The notes: generated from the sequence alone by a model not told the origin. A DNA stretch of 64,000 nt from Moraxellaceae bacterium (GCA_031119205.1 JAVHYF010000023.1:1-64000), one strand, 5' to 3'. Counted from the stretch's first letter, positions 42,276-51,696 are shown. A program made the numbers and translations.

Positions 42276-43526
42276 TCAGGCCTTGATCTTGAAACTGGCG
42301 GCGTACTTCTTCGGGTCCTTGCCGTCCCACACCACGCCGTCGATAAGCTTCGACGTACGCATGTCGGTCTTCGGCACGCTGGCCTTCACGATGCCGGCCG
42401 CCTGCTTGTAGAGGTCGATCTTGTTCACCTGCTTGGCGACGGCCAGATAGTCGACGTCTTCCTTCAGCAGGCCCCAGCGACGATGCTGGGTCAGGAACCA
42501 CATGCCGTCCGACAGCCAGGGGAAGTTCACCGCGCCGTCGTTGTAGAACTTCATGTAGTTCTTTTCCGACCAGCTCTTGCCGATGCCGTTGTCGTACTGA
42601 CCGATCATGCGGCCGCGGATCACGTCGGCATCCGTATTCACGTACGAGCGTGCGGACACGACGTCGGCCGTCTTGCTGCGGTTCATCGGATTGGCGTCGA
42701 TCCACATCGAAGCTTCGAGGATCGCGCAGATCATGGCGCGCGCCGTGTTCGGATACTTCTGCACGAACTCGGCCGTGCAGCCCAGGATCTTCTCCGGGTG
42801 GTCGGTCCAGATGTCCTGCGTCGTCACGCCGGTGAAGCCGATCTTGTCGACGATGGCACGCTGGTTCCAGGGCTCGCCCACGCAGTAACCGTCCATGTTG
42901 CCGACGCGCATGTTGGCGACCATCTGGGGTGGGGGCACGACGATGTTCTTCACGTCCTTGAACGGATCGATGCCATGCGCAGCCAGCCAGTAGTACAGCC
43001 ACATGGCGTGGGTGCCGGTCGGGAAGGTCTGGGCGAAGGTGTATTCCTTCTCCTTCTTCGCCACCACCTTGGCCAGCGAGGCGCCATCCACCACGCCCTT
43101 GCTGTTGAGCTCCTTGGAGAGCGTGATGGCCTGACCGTTGTTGTTCAGCGTCATCAGGCAGGCCATGTCCTTCTTGGGACCGCCGATGCCCAGATGCACG
43201 CCGTAGACGAGGCCGTACAGCACGTGTGCAGCATGCAGTTCGCCGTTCACCAGCTTGTCGCGCACCGCCGCCCAGGAAGCTTCCTTGGTGGGGGTGATCT
43301 TGATGCCGTACTTCTTGTCGAAGCCCATCACGCTGGCCATGACGACCGACGAGCAATCGGTCAGCGGAATGAAACCGATATTCACCTCGGCCAGTTCCGG
43401 CTTGTCCGAACCCTGTGCCCACACGCCTCCGAAAGGCAGTGCGCTCAATGCGCCGGCGCTTCCGAGCGCGGCGCTGCGCTTCAGGAAGTCACGACGCAAG
43501 GTGTTGGGGGCAGGTTTGTCGCTCAT
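42276..43526 (-). CDS. nrtA: Nitrate/nitrite-type ABC transporter, substrate-binding protein
   Basis: A 416-residue NrtA/CmpA-type binding protein. The twin-arginine signal RRDFLKR (residues 11-17) with a hydrophobic stretch to about residue 38 indicates Tat export. The body includes NIGFIPLTDCSSVVMAS, GTHAMWLYYWLAAHGIDP and GYCVGEPWNQRAI, residues that line the nitrate site in the family. GGAG lies 6 nt before ATG 43526; the ATG 6 nt earlier (43532) has no spacing for it. The gene is preceded by an elaborate leader with an ANTAR-type hairpin and terminator. Bicarbonate-binding CmpA is close in sequence, but the regulatory set points to nitrate. Confidence 0.9.
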   Translation of the reverse strand: MSDKPAPNTLRRDFLKRSAALGSAGALSALPFGGVWAQGSDKPELAEVNIGFIPLTDCSSVVMASVMGFDKKYGIKITPTKEASWAAVRDKLVNGELHAAHVLYGLVYGVHLGIGGPKKDMACLMTLNNNGQAITLSKELNSKGVVDGASLAKVVAKKEKEYTFAQTFPTGTHAMWLYYWLAAHGIDPFKDVKNIVVPPPQMVANMRVGNMDGYCVGEPWNQRAIVDKIGFTGVTTQDIWTDHPEKILGCTAEFVQKYPNTARAMICAILEASMWIDANPMNRSKTADVVSARSYVNTDADVIRGRMIGQYDNGIGKSWSEKNYMKFYNDGAVNFPWLSDGMWFLTQHRRWGLLKEDVDYLAVAKQVNKIDLYKQAAGIVKASVPKTDMRTSKLIDGVVWDGKDPKKYAASFKIKA

Positions 43527-43574
43527 GTGCATCTCCGTTAATGGCATGTTGGGTGGTGCGAACTGCGAAACTGG

Positions 43575-43633
43575 AAAAACAAAAAGGCGTCGCAACGATC
43601 CCCCGCGCACCTGCGCAGGATCGTTCGACGCCT
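43575..43633 (-). terminator. Leader terminator (attenuator) upstream of nrtA
   Basis: Two stacked perfect stems, 8 bp (43585-43592 with 43626-43633) and 7 bp (43595-43601 with 43618-43624), are followed on the minus strand by TTTTTGTTTTT. It lies 49 bp before the nrtA start, inside the transcribed leader, so it must be overcome for expression. Confidence 0.85.
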
Positions 43634-43641
43634 CTGTCTGT

Positions 43642-43661
43642 TCCGGGCGCCGTTGCCCGGA
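43642..43661 (-). promoter_or_regulatory. ANTAR-type RNA hairpin in the nrtA leader
   Basis: On the minus strand TCCGGGC-AACGGC-GCCCGGA gives a 7-bp stem with a hexanucleotide loop that has A at position 1 and G at position 4, the ANTAR recognition rule. A second, weaker candidate (GAC-AGAGGC-GTC, also A1 and G4) immediately follows and overlaps the 5' arm of the terminator. This matches the mechanism in which a NasR/NasT protein holds the hairpins and prevents terminator formation. Confidence 0.7.
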
Positions 43662-43675
43662 CTCAGCCTCTCTTA

Positions 43676-43691
43676 TGCACAGTCCATGCCA
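43676..43691 (-). promoter_or_regulatory. Sigma-54 promoter of nrtA
   Basis: TGGCATGGACTGTGCA on the minus strand has the GG-N10-GC spacing and differs from the consensus by one base in each element. The predicted start is about 43665, giving a leader of about 139 nt, similar in size to known nas leaders. Confidence 0.7.
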
Positions 43692-43746
43692 GTTTCCATA
43701 AACACCTAAAACTAACGATTATTCGTGTTCCGCCATACAACATCTG

Positions 43747-43761
43747 GCACTGCAGCGGTGC
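43747..43761 (-). promoter_or_regulatory. NtrC-like enhancer site
   Basis: GCAC-N7-GTGC, the spacing of the NtrC consensus, centred about 89 bp upstream of the predicted sigma-54 start. It lies between the nasT stop and the promoter. Only one such site was seen, so activation may also involve weaker sites. Confidence 0.5.
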
Positions 43762-43797
43762 GCCAGGCCCCCGCTGCGCACCACGACCGCACAGGCC

Positions 43798-44388
43798 TCA
43801 GCCCGCGCGGCCCAGCAACAGGTCGGCGGTGGCCAGCACGTCGTTGGCCACGTCTCCCAGGCGCTTGCCCCGCTCCATCGCCAGCCGGCGCAGGGAGTGG
43901 TAGGCCTCGTCCTCGTCCAGTCCGCGGGCTTTCATCAGTACGCCCTTGGCCCGCTCGATGGTCACCCGCTCGGAGAGCTTGCGCGCCGCGTCGTCCCGCT
44001 CGCGCTTCAGACTCTGATGCTCGTCGAAACGCGCCATCGACACCCGCACCAGCACCGCCAGCCGCTCCACGTAAAGGCCATCCACGATGTAGGCCGAGGC
44101 GCCTGCGCGCATCGCCGCACGGATGGCTGTCTCGGAACTGTCGGTCGCAAACATCAACACCGGACGCGGCGTCGCATGCTGCAGGGCGGCCAGTTGCGCC
44201 AGACCGTCGGGCCGGGGGCTGTCGGTATGCACCAGGATCAGGTCGGCGTCGTGGTCGCGGATCGAATCCGCCACCGAGGCCATGTCACGCAGGATTGCCG
44301 ACACGCCATAGCCCGCTTCGGCCAGACCCTCGCAGAGCTCCCTTGCCCGCGAACCCAACTCGTCGATTACGAGTACCTTGAGCATCAT
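43798..44388 (-). CDS. nasT: ANTAR-domain antiterminator / response regulator (NasT type)
   Basis: A 196-residue protein with an N-terminal pseudo-receiver (VLVIDELGSRARELCEG, then LILVHTDSPRPDG) and a C-terminal ANTAR RNA-binding domain. The ANTAR helix pair reads LSERVTIERAKGVLMKARGL and EAYHSLRRLAMERGKRLGDVA. AAGGAGAGTA precedes two adjacent ATGs at 44388 and 44385; either is possible. NasT proteins are usually held by NasS and released by nitrate. No nasS gene is in the window, though NrtA-like proteins can be related to NasS. Its likely target is the leader between it and nrtA. Confidence 0.9.
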   Translation of the reverse strand: MMLKVLVIDELGSRARELCEGLAEAGYGVSAILRDMASVADSIRDHDADLILVHTDSPRPDGLAQLAALQHATPRPVLMFATDSSETAIRAAMRAGASAYIVDGLYVERLAVLVRVSMARFDEHQSLKRERDDAARKLSERVTIERAKGVLMKARGLDEDEAYHSLRRLAMERGKRLGDVANDVLATADLLLGRAG

Positions 44389-44668
44389 TACTCTCCTTTG
44401 CCTGCAATGCAGCAAAGGATGTGCCAGCGCCGGGGCAGGCAGCGGCTAGCGCCAGAGGACTGATCGGAAAGGATTTCGCAAAAGCAGCACGACGGAACGC
44501 GGCCTCGCCCCGGCTCGCCAGCCCCCACTACGGTGCGCAGGTGGGCCCGGCTTCGCCGCGGGCAGGCCTGAAGGATCGGCCGCCACCCTCTGCCTTCCTT
44601 TCAGGAGGCAACCTGCGGGCGCCCGCGAAAGCGGTCCAGGAGTCCGCCAAGGGTGCAAACCGACGAGC

Positions 44669-46801
44669 TCAGACGCGATGGATGCTCACGCTGTCGCTCA
44701 GCTCCACCAGCCAGTCGGCATCGCTGCCATGCAGGCGCAGGCGCTTGCCGCCATCTTCGATCTCCAGCGCCAGCAGACGACCACGTGCGCCCTGCGAAAA
44801 TTCGCGTGACTCGTCGAAGTCGCCATGCGTCTCCAGCACGCTGGCGAACACCACATCACGGCCGTTCTGGCGCAGCAGGAGCCCAGGCTCGGCGCGCAGG
44901 TTGAACTTCGGGTCGTTGGCGCCGATGCGGGTGAAGATGAACTCGCTGGGCCCGCTGGTTGCGAAACAGAGGGAGTGATAGCAGCTCTTCTGCAGCCAGG
45001 AGAACAGGCCACGGCCAGCCGGCAGATCCGCGGCAGCGACACGCCACAGGTGCTGGTAACCGGCATCCGTTCCCAGCGGCGAGAGGTTGCGTGCAGGGGT
45101 GTAATCGAAGTCGGTGCGCACCACCTGGCCGTCGTAGTACAGCGCGTAGTCGTAGGTGTGATCGGCGTCGGCCTCGATCGCGAACAGGTCGACCAGCAAC
45201 GGGTGCTCGAAGTCTGCATGGCGCAGCAGCGCGACGGTGCGGCGCATCGCTACGCCGGGGTACGCCCCCACGGTTTCGCCGCGCATCCATTGCGCGTCGC
45301 CGCTGCCGTGGAAGGCCAGCCGGTGCGAGGGATTGGCCACCGCCAGCTCGGCATCTGCCCGGTGCTGGCAACCGCCGTCCACGCTCACCGTGTTGTGGGC
45401 GATGGTCTGCTTGGCCCAGCTCACGTTCTCCGGCAGGTAGGCGCCGCCCCCCTTGGGCTCGATGTTGATCCAGCGCACGCAGCCGTAGTCGCGCAGCACT
45501 TCATGGCCGCGCGCGAAGTAGCCCAGGGTCAGCGCATCGAAGTGCGCATGCTCGGCCAGGCCATGCGAGCCCGCGTCGAAAGTCAGCACCGCCTGTTCGT
45601 GATGGCGGCCCTCGGCTCGCAGGATGCCGACCGCACCCTTGTCCCCCTTGGGGCCGCACAGCAGTTCCACGCTGGGCAGCTCGCAATGCAGGGCATCCGG
45701 ACTCGCCTTCGCGATCGCATCCGACAAGGCCAGCCCGGCAGCGTCCGGCCACACCTGGCCGTGCAGGTTGGCCAGCCACAGCAGGCGCGCATCCGCCTCG
45801 TGGCGGCGGTACATGAAACTCGCGCCCAGCACGAAGCCCAGGCTCTTGATGTTCATCGGCTTGATGGCGTCGTTCAACGGCACCAGCGCGCCATTCGGGA
45901 AGGACGGCAGGAAGGCGGCATAGAAACCGCGCCGCACCACTTCGTCGTGATGCCGGTAGATGCCCAGCTCCGGCCAGGCACGCTCGATGGCCTCGGCGAA
46001 CAGCAGCATCGGCTGGATCGCGAAGCGCTGGTAGTACGGTCCTTCCTCGTAGTAACCGGAAGGTGAGAACAGGTTGGCGAGCTGGGCCAGGAAGCCGGCC
46101 GTCTCACTGTCACCGAACTGGCCGCGCACAGCCAGTTCGAGCCAGTCGCGCCGCTCGCAGGCGATGCCGGCCACGCCGACCGCGGCACAGGCCCACATGC
46201 CGTGGTTGTGGATGATGTCGAAGTGGTGGCGATAGGTCTGCGTGAACATCCCGACCATCGGCGCGAACACGCCTTCATCGATGCGCTGCCGCAGCGCCTC
46301 GGGCAGCTCCTGACGCACGCAGCTGTAGCCAGCGGCTGCGAACAGCAACCACATGTGTTCGTTGAGGATCTGGTGAAACAGGCGCCCCGGCGGATTATGC
46401 GAATAGGGTTTCGCGAAAGGCAGCGCGGTGTAGCGCTCGGCGTACACCGACAGCACGTCGGCGATCCTTTTTGCATAGCCCGGCTGTTGCCAGATCAGAT
46501 ACTGGCGACCCGCCGCGAAGATCATCAGGTAGTTGCGTTTGTGCTGCTCGTGCTCCACGCCGCCGCCAGGGCCACTGCCCGGCACACTCACCGGCGTGCG
46601 CATCCAGGCATCCACCTGGGCGCGCTCGGCACGGATGCTGCGGCCGATGAGGCTGTCCGCTTCGGCCTGCGCGCGCAGGGCCTTCGCTTCGGCATGCGTC
46701 AGGAAGACCGCCGCAGGCCCCTGCTCCGCACTGGCACTACGCGGGCTTTCCGGTTGCTGCAGGTCGGCCATGAGGATTTCCGGGGTATGGGCGCCAAACA
46801 T
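44669..46801 (-). CDS. Oligoalginate lyase-like protein (PL17 / heparinase II/III family)
   Basis: A 710-residue polysaccharide lyase. The N-terminal alpha/alpha toroid ends in an HNHGMW motif (Asn199-His200 in this numbering) and YYEEGPYYQ (Tyr256/Tyr257), matching the catalytic Asn, His and Tyr of exo-acting PL17 enzymes. The C-terminal beta-sandwich has HAHFDALTLGYFARGHEVL and the metal-site residues of the heparinase II/III fold. PL17 enzymes release unsaturated monouronate from alginate oligomers. No signal peptide is seen, so it is cytosolic or periplasmic by other means. The start is uncertain: ATG 46801 and ATG 46771 both have weak binding sites. Confidence 0.85.
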   Translation of the reverse strand: MFGAHTPEILMADLQQPESPRSASAEQGPAAVFLTHAEAKALRAQAEADSLIGRSIRAERAQVDAWMRTPVSVPGSGPGGGVEHEQHKRNYLMIFAAGRQYLIWQQPGYAKRIADVLSVYAERYTALPFAKPYSHNPPGRLFHQILNEHMWLLFAAAGYSCVRQELPEALRQRIDEGVFAPMVGMFTQTYRHHFDIIHNHGMWACAAVGVAGIACERRDWLELAVRGQFGDSETAGFLAQLANLFSPSGYYEEGPYYQRFAIQPMLLFAEAIERAWPELGIYRHHDEVVRRGFYAAFLPSFPNGALVPLNDAIKPMNIKSLGFVLGASFMYRRHEADARLLWLANLHGQVWPDAAGLALSDAIAKASPDALHCELPSVELLCGPKGDKGAVGILRAEGRHHEQAVLTFDAGSHGLAEHAHFDALTLGYFARGHEVLRDYGCVRWINIEPKGGGAYLPENVSWAKQTIAHNTVSVDGGCQHRADAELAVANPSHRLAFHGSGDAQWMRGETVGAYPGVAMRRTVALLRHADFEHPLLVDLFAIEADADHTYDYALYYDGQVVRTDFDYTPARNLSPLGTDAGYQHLWRVAAADLPAGRGLFSWLQKSCYHSLCFATSGPSEFIFTRIGANDPKFNLRAEPGLLLRQNGRDVVFASVLETHGDFDESREFSQGARGRLLALEIEDGGKRLRLHGSDADWLVELSDSVSIHRV

Positions 46802-46877
46802 GGAAGGAAACTATATCCGGGTTCGATTCAGGGGCTTGCGACGCGCCCACCGGGGCGCGTCGCAGCGCTGTGGTGAT

Positions 46878-48197
46878 TTACTTGATCACCGGCCACAGCA
46901 GGTTATCGAGACTGCTCTTCGTTTCCGCCGGCAAGCCGGCGGCGATCTTCGCGTAGCCACCGGTCTTGTAGGCACGTTCGGCCATCAGCAGCACCGGCAC
47001 CATGGGTTCGAAGTTCAGCTTCGGCTCTTCCTTGGTAGCCAGCTTCCAGGCGGAAGGATTGGCGGTGGCGTCGGCGAGGAAGTCGATGCCACGCTTCAGC
47101 GAACGCGCATCGATCTCGAAATTCCACACGTCGATGGCGCAGCGGAATTGCGGGTGCACGCAACGGGGATCGTCGGCCTTCAGGGTCATGCCGGACACGG
47201 CGACCTGCTCACCATAGCGGGCGATGCGCAGCGCGGCCTCCAGGTTGAAGGCGCTGTAGTGGAACGGACGGGTGCGCTCCAGCTCCATGTGCTGGCGGCC
47301 ATCGGTGGCGATCTGCGAGGCGATGCGGCGCATCTGTGCGTCGAAGGTGCGCTTCGCTGCGCCCTCGACGTCACCGACGAACAGCAGGTAGTTCACCAGC
47401 TGCGCGTCGTAGAACATGCCGTGGTTGTTGTGCCACACGTCTTCCTCGTGACCGGTCTCGCTGTTCACCATCCAGTCGGCGAACTCGGCGAACCAGCCGC
47501 GCAGCGCCTGCATGTCGGCGGCGCTGAAGCTGCCGCTGGGTGCGATCAGCGCGGCGCCGTCGATCACCATCCACATGTTGCGGGTGTCGATCAGGCCGAT
47601 GCCACGACCATCCACCACGCCCGGGATCGCCTGCGCGAAACGCAGGCTGGCGTTCATGCGGGTCTTGGGGTCGATGAACCACATGCGCAGCTGGGCGGCC
47701 ACGCGGTCGGCGTACTTCTTGTCGCCGGTGAAGTAGTAGGCCAGCGCCAGGTCACGCACATTGGTGTTCATGCGCTGCATGCGCGCCGAGTCCAGGCCGT
47801 TGCCGCGCACTTCCGGGTTGGTCTGGCCGTCGCGGCGCACGTAGGGCAGCTTGTTCGGCGTGTTCGGGTTGGGCCACCAGTACGGGCCCATGCTCATGTA
47901 GTCGCGCTTGTCACCGGACAGCGGCGTCATGTCCTTGGCGGTGACGGTTTCCAGCGGCGCGGCCAGTGCCTTGTTGGCGGAGGCGATCAGCGCGTCGTAG
48001 GCCGGCTTCAGCGCGGCATCGCTGGCAGCCACGCGCTGTTTGGCCACGGCAAGGTAGCGCTCGTCCAGCGTCACGACCTTCGCCGGAGCACCGCTCACAG
48101 CGGGACGCGTGGCCTGGGCGGCGCAACCGGCCATGAAAGGCAGCGACAGGGCCGCCAGCCCCAGCGCAGCCGTCTTGAACATGCTGTTCTTGAACAT
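46878..48197 (-). CDS. Alginate lyase-family lipoprotein (PL5/PL38-like)
   Basis: A 439-residue lipoprotein with the lipobox FMAGC and lipidated Cys at residue 25, so it is membrane attached. The lyase domain is all alpha. Its motifs are MGPYWWPNP with LPYVRRDGQTNPE, WHNNHGMFYDAQL (catalytic Asn-His) and DGRQHMELERTRPFHYSAFN. Classic AlgL (PL5) lacks the YWWPNP block; members of the wider family with this block include glucuronan or polymannuronate lyases (PL38), so the preferred polymer is uncertain. AAGGAG lies 8 nt before ATG 48197. It may cut polymer first and pass oligomers to the downstream PL17 enzyme, 76 bp away. Confidence 0.87.
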   Translation of the reverse strand: MFKNSMFKTAALGLAALSLPFMAGCAAQATRPAVSGAPAKVVTLDERYLAVAKQRVAASDAALKPAYDALIASANKALAAPLETVTAKDMTPLSGDKRDYMSMGPYWWPNPNTPNKLPYVRRDGQTNPEVRGNGLDSARMQRMNTNVRDLALAYYFTGDKKYADRVAAQLRMWFIDPKTRMNASLRFAQAIPGVVDGRGIGLIDTRNMWMVIDGAALIAPSGSFSAADMQALRGWFAEFADWMVNSETGHEEDVWHNNHGMFYDAQLVNYLLFVGDVEGAAKRTFDAQMRRIASQIATDGRQHMELERTRPFHYSAFNLEAALRIARYGEQVAVSGMTLKADDPRCVHPQFRCAIDVWNFEIDARSLKRGIDFLADATANPSAWKLATKEEPKLNFEPMVPVLLMAERAYKTGGYAKIAAGLPAETKSSLDNLLWPVIK

Positions 48198-48268
48198 CCT
48201 TGAATCTCCTTGGTGGATCGACCCGGACAGCCTTGCCCGGATACTGGCCAAGCGAGTATAGGATAGCA

Positions 48269-48281
48269 GTAAATCGTTTAC
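48269..48281. promoter_or_regulatory. LacI-type palindromic operator
   Basis: GTAAATCGTTTAC has 5-bp arms and resembles the GTAAACGTTTAC sites of LacI regulators. A second half-site CGTTTAC is at 48332-48338. The site is 72 bp upstream of the lyase start. No LacI gene is in the window. Confidence 0.5.
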
Positions 48282-48302
48282 CTTATGGAAAATACTTAAT
48301 TC

Positions 48303-48319
48303 TGGAAAATTTCTTTCCA
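48303..48319. promoter_or_regulatory. Inverted repeat upstream of the alginate lyase genes
   Basis: TGGAAA-N5-TTTCCA, 6-bp perfect arms in an AT-rich segment between the LacI-type half-sites. It could be a further regulatory site or part of the promoter. Confidence 0.35.
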
Positions 48320-48450
48320 TCAGGAAGATAGCGTTTACTGGCAGAAACTTGTTGCCGGCAGCCAGCCGCCCAGCGCTCGGACCGGCGCAACGCAGCAGGC
48401 AAGGCAGGGAACGGGGCTGGTCCAGCCCCCTCCCCGCCTGGATCAAGCCA

Positions 48451-51249
48451 TCAGGCCGAGGCCATCAGCTCGCGCAGCACGAAGGGCAGGATGCCGCCGT
48501 GCCGGTAGTAATCCACCTCGATCGGCGTGTCGATACGGCACAGCACGCCGACATCCAGCGTGCGGCCATCGGCACGGATGATCCGCAGCGTAAGGTCCTG
48601 CTGCGGCCGCAGGTCTTCGGTGACACCCAGCACAGCATAGGTCTCGCTGCCGTCCAACCCCAGTGAAGCTGCGCTGTCGCTGCCCTTGAACTGCAGCGGC
48701 AGCACGCCCATGCCGACGAGATTGGAACGGTGGATGCGCTCGAAGCTGCGCGCCACCACGGCCTTCACGCCCAGCAGCTGGGTTCCTTTCGCAGCCCAGT
48801 CGCGGCTGGAGCCGGTGCCGTACTCCTCGCCCGCCAGCACGACGGTGGGCGTGCCGCGGCGGATGTGTTCCATCGCCGCTTCGTACACCGTGGTCTGCTT
48901 GCCATCCAGCAGTGTGAAGCCGCCCTCGATGCGGGTGCCGTCGGCACGCGGCGGCAGCATCAGGTTCTTCACCCGCACGTTGGCGAAGGTGCCGCGGATC
49001 ATCACGTCATGGTTGCCGCGCCGGCTGCCATAGCTGTTGAAGTCCGCCTTCTGCACGCCGTGCTCGATCAGGTACTGGCCGGCCGGCGTGCTCTCCTTGA
49101 ACGAACCGGCCGGGCTGATGTGGTCGGTGGTCACCGAGTCGCCGAGGATCAGCAGTGCCTTCGCGCCATGGATCTCGCCGAAGCTGCCCGGCAGCATCGA
49201 GAAGTCCTCGAAGAACGGCGGCCGCGCGATGTAGGTGGACGCTGGCCAGTTGTACACCTGCCCGGTCGGTGCGGGAATCGCGTTCCACAGGTCGTGATCA
49301 CGCGTGAAGTCGCCGTACAGTTCGCGGAACACCGCCGGGTTCATGGCGTAGTGCATCAGCTCGTACACCTCGTCGCTGCTCGGCCAGATGTCGCGCAGGT
49401 ACACCGGCGCGCCATCGCTGCCGATGCCCAGCGGCTCGGTTTCCATGTCGATGTTGACGCGCCCGGCCAGCGCGAAGGCCACCACCAGCGGCGGGCTGGC
49501 GAGGAAGTTGGCGCGCAGGTTGGGGTGGATGCGTGCCTCGAAATTGCGGTTACCGGACAGCACCGCGGCGCACACCAGGTCATTGGCGACGATGGTCTCG
49601 TTGAACTCCGGCGCGAGGTCACCCGCGTTGCCGATGCAGGTCGTGCAACCGTAGGCGGCGATGTTGAAACCCAGCGCATCCAGCCAGGGTTGCAGGCCGG
49701 TCTCGCGCAGATATTCGGTGACCACGCGCGAGCCCGGACCGAAGCTCGTCTTTATGCGCGGATGCACGCCCAGGCCCTTCTGCACCGCCTTCTTGGCGAG
49801 CAGGCCGGCAGCCAGCAGGACGCCCGGATTGGAGGTGTTGGTGCAACTGGTGATGGCGGCGATCAGCACGTCGCCGTGGCCAAGGTCGATGCCGTTGGTA
49901 TCGCTGCCGGCAGCCGTCGCGTGATCCAGCATCTCCACCACGTGCAGGTCCGGCGTGCTCTGGCGCAGCGGCGGCACGTCGGTCACCGCGGTGCGACGGG
50001 TGGCGAATCGCTCGCCTAACGCAGTCGCGGGCTTGGCAAAACCGTTGTCGGCGACCGGCGCGGAAAACAGTTTCTCGAACGTGCTGCGCATGCCCGGCAG
50101 CGGGATGCGGTCCTGCGGGCGCTTGGGGCCGGCGAGGCTGGGCACCACCGTGGCGAGATCCAGCTTCAGCGTCTTGCTGTACTGGATGTCGCCCGCCAGC
50201 GGCATGCCGAACAGACCCTGGGCCTTGAAGTAGGCGACGAAGGCGTCGATCTCCTCCAGCGTGCGGCCGGTGCCGCGCAGGTAGTCCACCGTCTTGTCGT
50301 CGACCGGGAAGAAGCCCATCGTCGCGCCGTACTCAGGCGCCATGTTGCCGATCGTCGCCCGGTCCACCACCGACAGGCTGGCCGCACCTTCGCCAAAGAA
50401 CTCGACGAACTTGCCCACCACCTTCTCCTTGCGCAGCAGCTCGGTGACGGTGAGCACCAGGTCGGTGGCGGTGATGCCGTCGCGCAATGCGCCCTGCAGC
50501 TCCACGCCCACCACATCCGGCGTCAGGAAATACACCGGCTGGCCGAGCATGCCGGCTTCCGCCTCGATGCCGCCCACGCCCCAACCCACCACGCCCACGC
50601 CGTTGATCATCGTGGTGTGGCTGTCGGTACCGACCAGCGTGTCGGGGAACATCACGCCATTGCGGATCTGCACGCCGCGGAACAGGTACTCCAGATTCAC
50701 CTGGTGCACGATGCCGATGCCCGGCGGCACCACCTTGAAGGTGTCAAAGGCCTGCATGCCCCACTTCATGAACTGGTAGCGCTCCTGGTTGCGCTGGAAC
50801 TCCAGTTCCATGTTCTGGCGCAGCGCCAGCTGGGTGCCGTAGTGGTCGATCATCACCGAGTGATCCACCACCAGGTCGACCGGCACCAGCGGTTCGATCG
50901 TCTTGGGGTTCTTGCCCAGCTTGTCGGCGACGTTGCGCATCGCCGCCAGATCGGCCAGCAGCGGTACGCCGGTGAAGTCCTGCAGCACCACGCGCGCCAC
51001 CACGAAGGGGATCTCCTCGGTGCGCGGCGCGTCCGGTGCCCAGTTGGCGAGCTGGCGGACATGCGCCTCGCTGACCTTCTTGCCGTCGCAATTGCGCAGC
51101 ACGGATTCCAGCACCAGGCGGATGGATACCGGCAGCTTGCCCACCGGGCCGATGCCCGCGGCTTCCAGCGCCGGCAGGCTGTAGTAATCGAGAAGCTTCC
51201 CCGACGGGAGTTCAAGGGTTTTCAGGCTGTCGAACAGATTGTGCGGCAT
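48451..51249 (-). CDS. acnA: Aconitate hydratase A
   Basis: Interconverts citrate and isocitrate in the TCA cycle. The 932-residue protein has the full AcnA domain order: N-terminal three domains with the cluster cysteines in [11 protein letters not shown] and [10 protein letters not shown], and the swivelling fourth domain with [16 protein letters not shown], where the active-site Ser and Arg sit. [20 protein letters not shown] is also diagnostic. It is slightly longer than E. coli AcnA (about 890). No prpB or prpC genes are adjacent, which argues against the 2-methylcitrate type AcnD. Confidence 0.95.
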   Translation of the reverse strand: MPHNLFDSLKTLELPSGKLLDYYSLPALEAAGIGPVGKLPVSIRLVLESVLRNCDGKKVSEAHVRQLANWAPDAPRTEEIPFVVARVVLQDFTGVPLLADLAAMRNVADKLGKNPKTIEPLVPVDLVVDHSVMIDHYGTQLALRQNMELEFQRNQERYQFMKWGMQAFDTFKVVPPGIGIVHQVNLEYLFRGVQIRNGVMFPDTLVGTDSHTTMINGVGVVGWGVGGIEAEAGMLGQPVYFLTPDVVGVELQGALRDGITATDLVLTVTELLRKEKVVGKFVEFFGEGAASLSVVDRATIGNMAPEYGATMGFFPVDDKTVDYLRGTGRTLEEIDAFVAYFKAQGLFGMPLAGDIQYSKTLKLDLATVVPSLAGPKRPQDRIPLPGMRSTFEKLFSAPVADNGFAKPATALGERFATRRTAVTDVPPLRQSTPDLHVVEMLDHATAAGSDTNGIDLGHGDVLIAAITSCTNTSNPGVLLAAGLLAKKAVQKGLGVHPRIKTSFGPGSRVVTEYLRETGLQPWLDALGFNIAAYGCTTCIGNAGDLAPEFNETIVANDLVCAAVLSGNRNFEARIHPNLRANFLASPPLVVAFALAGRVNIDMETEPLGIGSDGAPVYLRDIWPSSDEVYELMHYAMNPAVFRELYGDFTRDHDLWNAIPAPTGQVYNWPASTYIARPPFFEDFSMLPGSFGEIHGAKALLILGDSVTTDHISPAGSFKESTPAGQYLIEHGVQKADFNSYGSRRGNHDVMIRGTFANVRVKNLMLPPRADGTRIEGGFTLLDGKQTTVYEAAMEHIRRGTPTVVLAGEEYGTGSSRDWAAKGTQLLGVKAVVARSFERIHRSNLVGMGVLPLQFKGSDSAASLGLDGSETYAVLGVTEDLRPQQDLTLRIIRADGRTLDVGVLCRIDTPIEVDYYRHGGILPFVLRELMASA

Positions 51250-51477
51250 GTGGACTCCGTGATCCGTGGCGAAGGGACGGGTTCGGCTCGAAGGCCGAAT
51301 CTCTATCTTCGACCATCACGGACGGAATGCAAACCACATGCCAGACAACGGCCCGCGCCAGTCCTCAGCGACCCGTGACGGTCTCAGGCCGCGAGACTAG
51401 CGCAGCGATGTGAAGGCAAACTCTGTCTTTGGAGATAGCCTGCAATCGGAAAGCGTCGATTGACGCCGTGGCGGGCG

Positions 51478-51696
51478 TCACCGGGTCGGGTTCGGCCCCG
51501 CGCCGGGCACGTTGCTGAAGCCGGTTCCCGGCTCGTCCTGATCGCCAAGTTCCTTGCCCGGCGGGGACAGTTCGACGCCTCCACCACCAGGTGCCGTTCC
51601 ATCTTCGAGAACGTCGTCCTCCGCATGCGGCGGTGGGTGGTTGCGTTGCGGCCGCTTGCGCGTTCGGGTACGCAGGAAGGAGCTCGGGGGTGTCAT
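51478..51696 (-). CDS. Small proline-rich hypothetical protein
   Basis: I do not recognise this 72-residue protein. It is Pro/Gly/Arg-rich, without cysteine, signal peptide or membrane helix, and looks disordered: it begins MTPPSSFLRTRTRKRPQRN and ends GAGPNPTR. What supports it is a perfect GGAGG 9-10 nt before the ATG. No homologue is known to me. The rest of the 51250-51857 interval shows nothing else convincing. Confidence 0.5.
   Translation of the reverse strand: MTPPSSFLRTRTRKRPQRNHPPPHAEDDVLEDGTAPGGGGVELSPPGKELGDQDEPGTGFSNVPGAGPNPTR

Noticed and set aside
43757-43782. GGTGCGC-N12-GCGCACC inverted repeat as an NtrC site
   Set aside because: The half-sites point outward, the reverse of the NtrC consensus. 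The correctly oriented GCAC-N7-GTGC at 43747-43761 is a better candidate.
44427-44978. A 185-codon plus-strand frame in the gap after nasT
   Set aside because: It runs into the antisense of the PL17 gene, lacks a binding site, and shows no family resemblance. The 280-bp gap holds no convincing gene.
48413-48429. GC-rich palindrome after acnA as a terminator
   Set aside because: The arms are nearly contiguous, leaving little loop, and no T-run follows on the minus strand.
48198-48446. Longer N-terminus for the alginate lyase-family lipoprotein
   Set aside because: It would hide the lipoprotein signal peptide and cover the LacI-type operator region; ATG 48197 has AAGGAG at good spacing.
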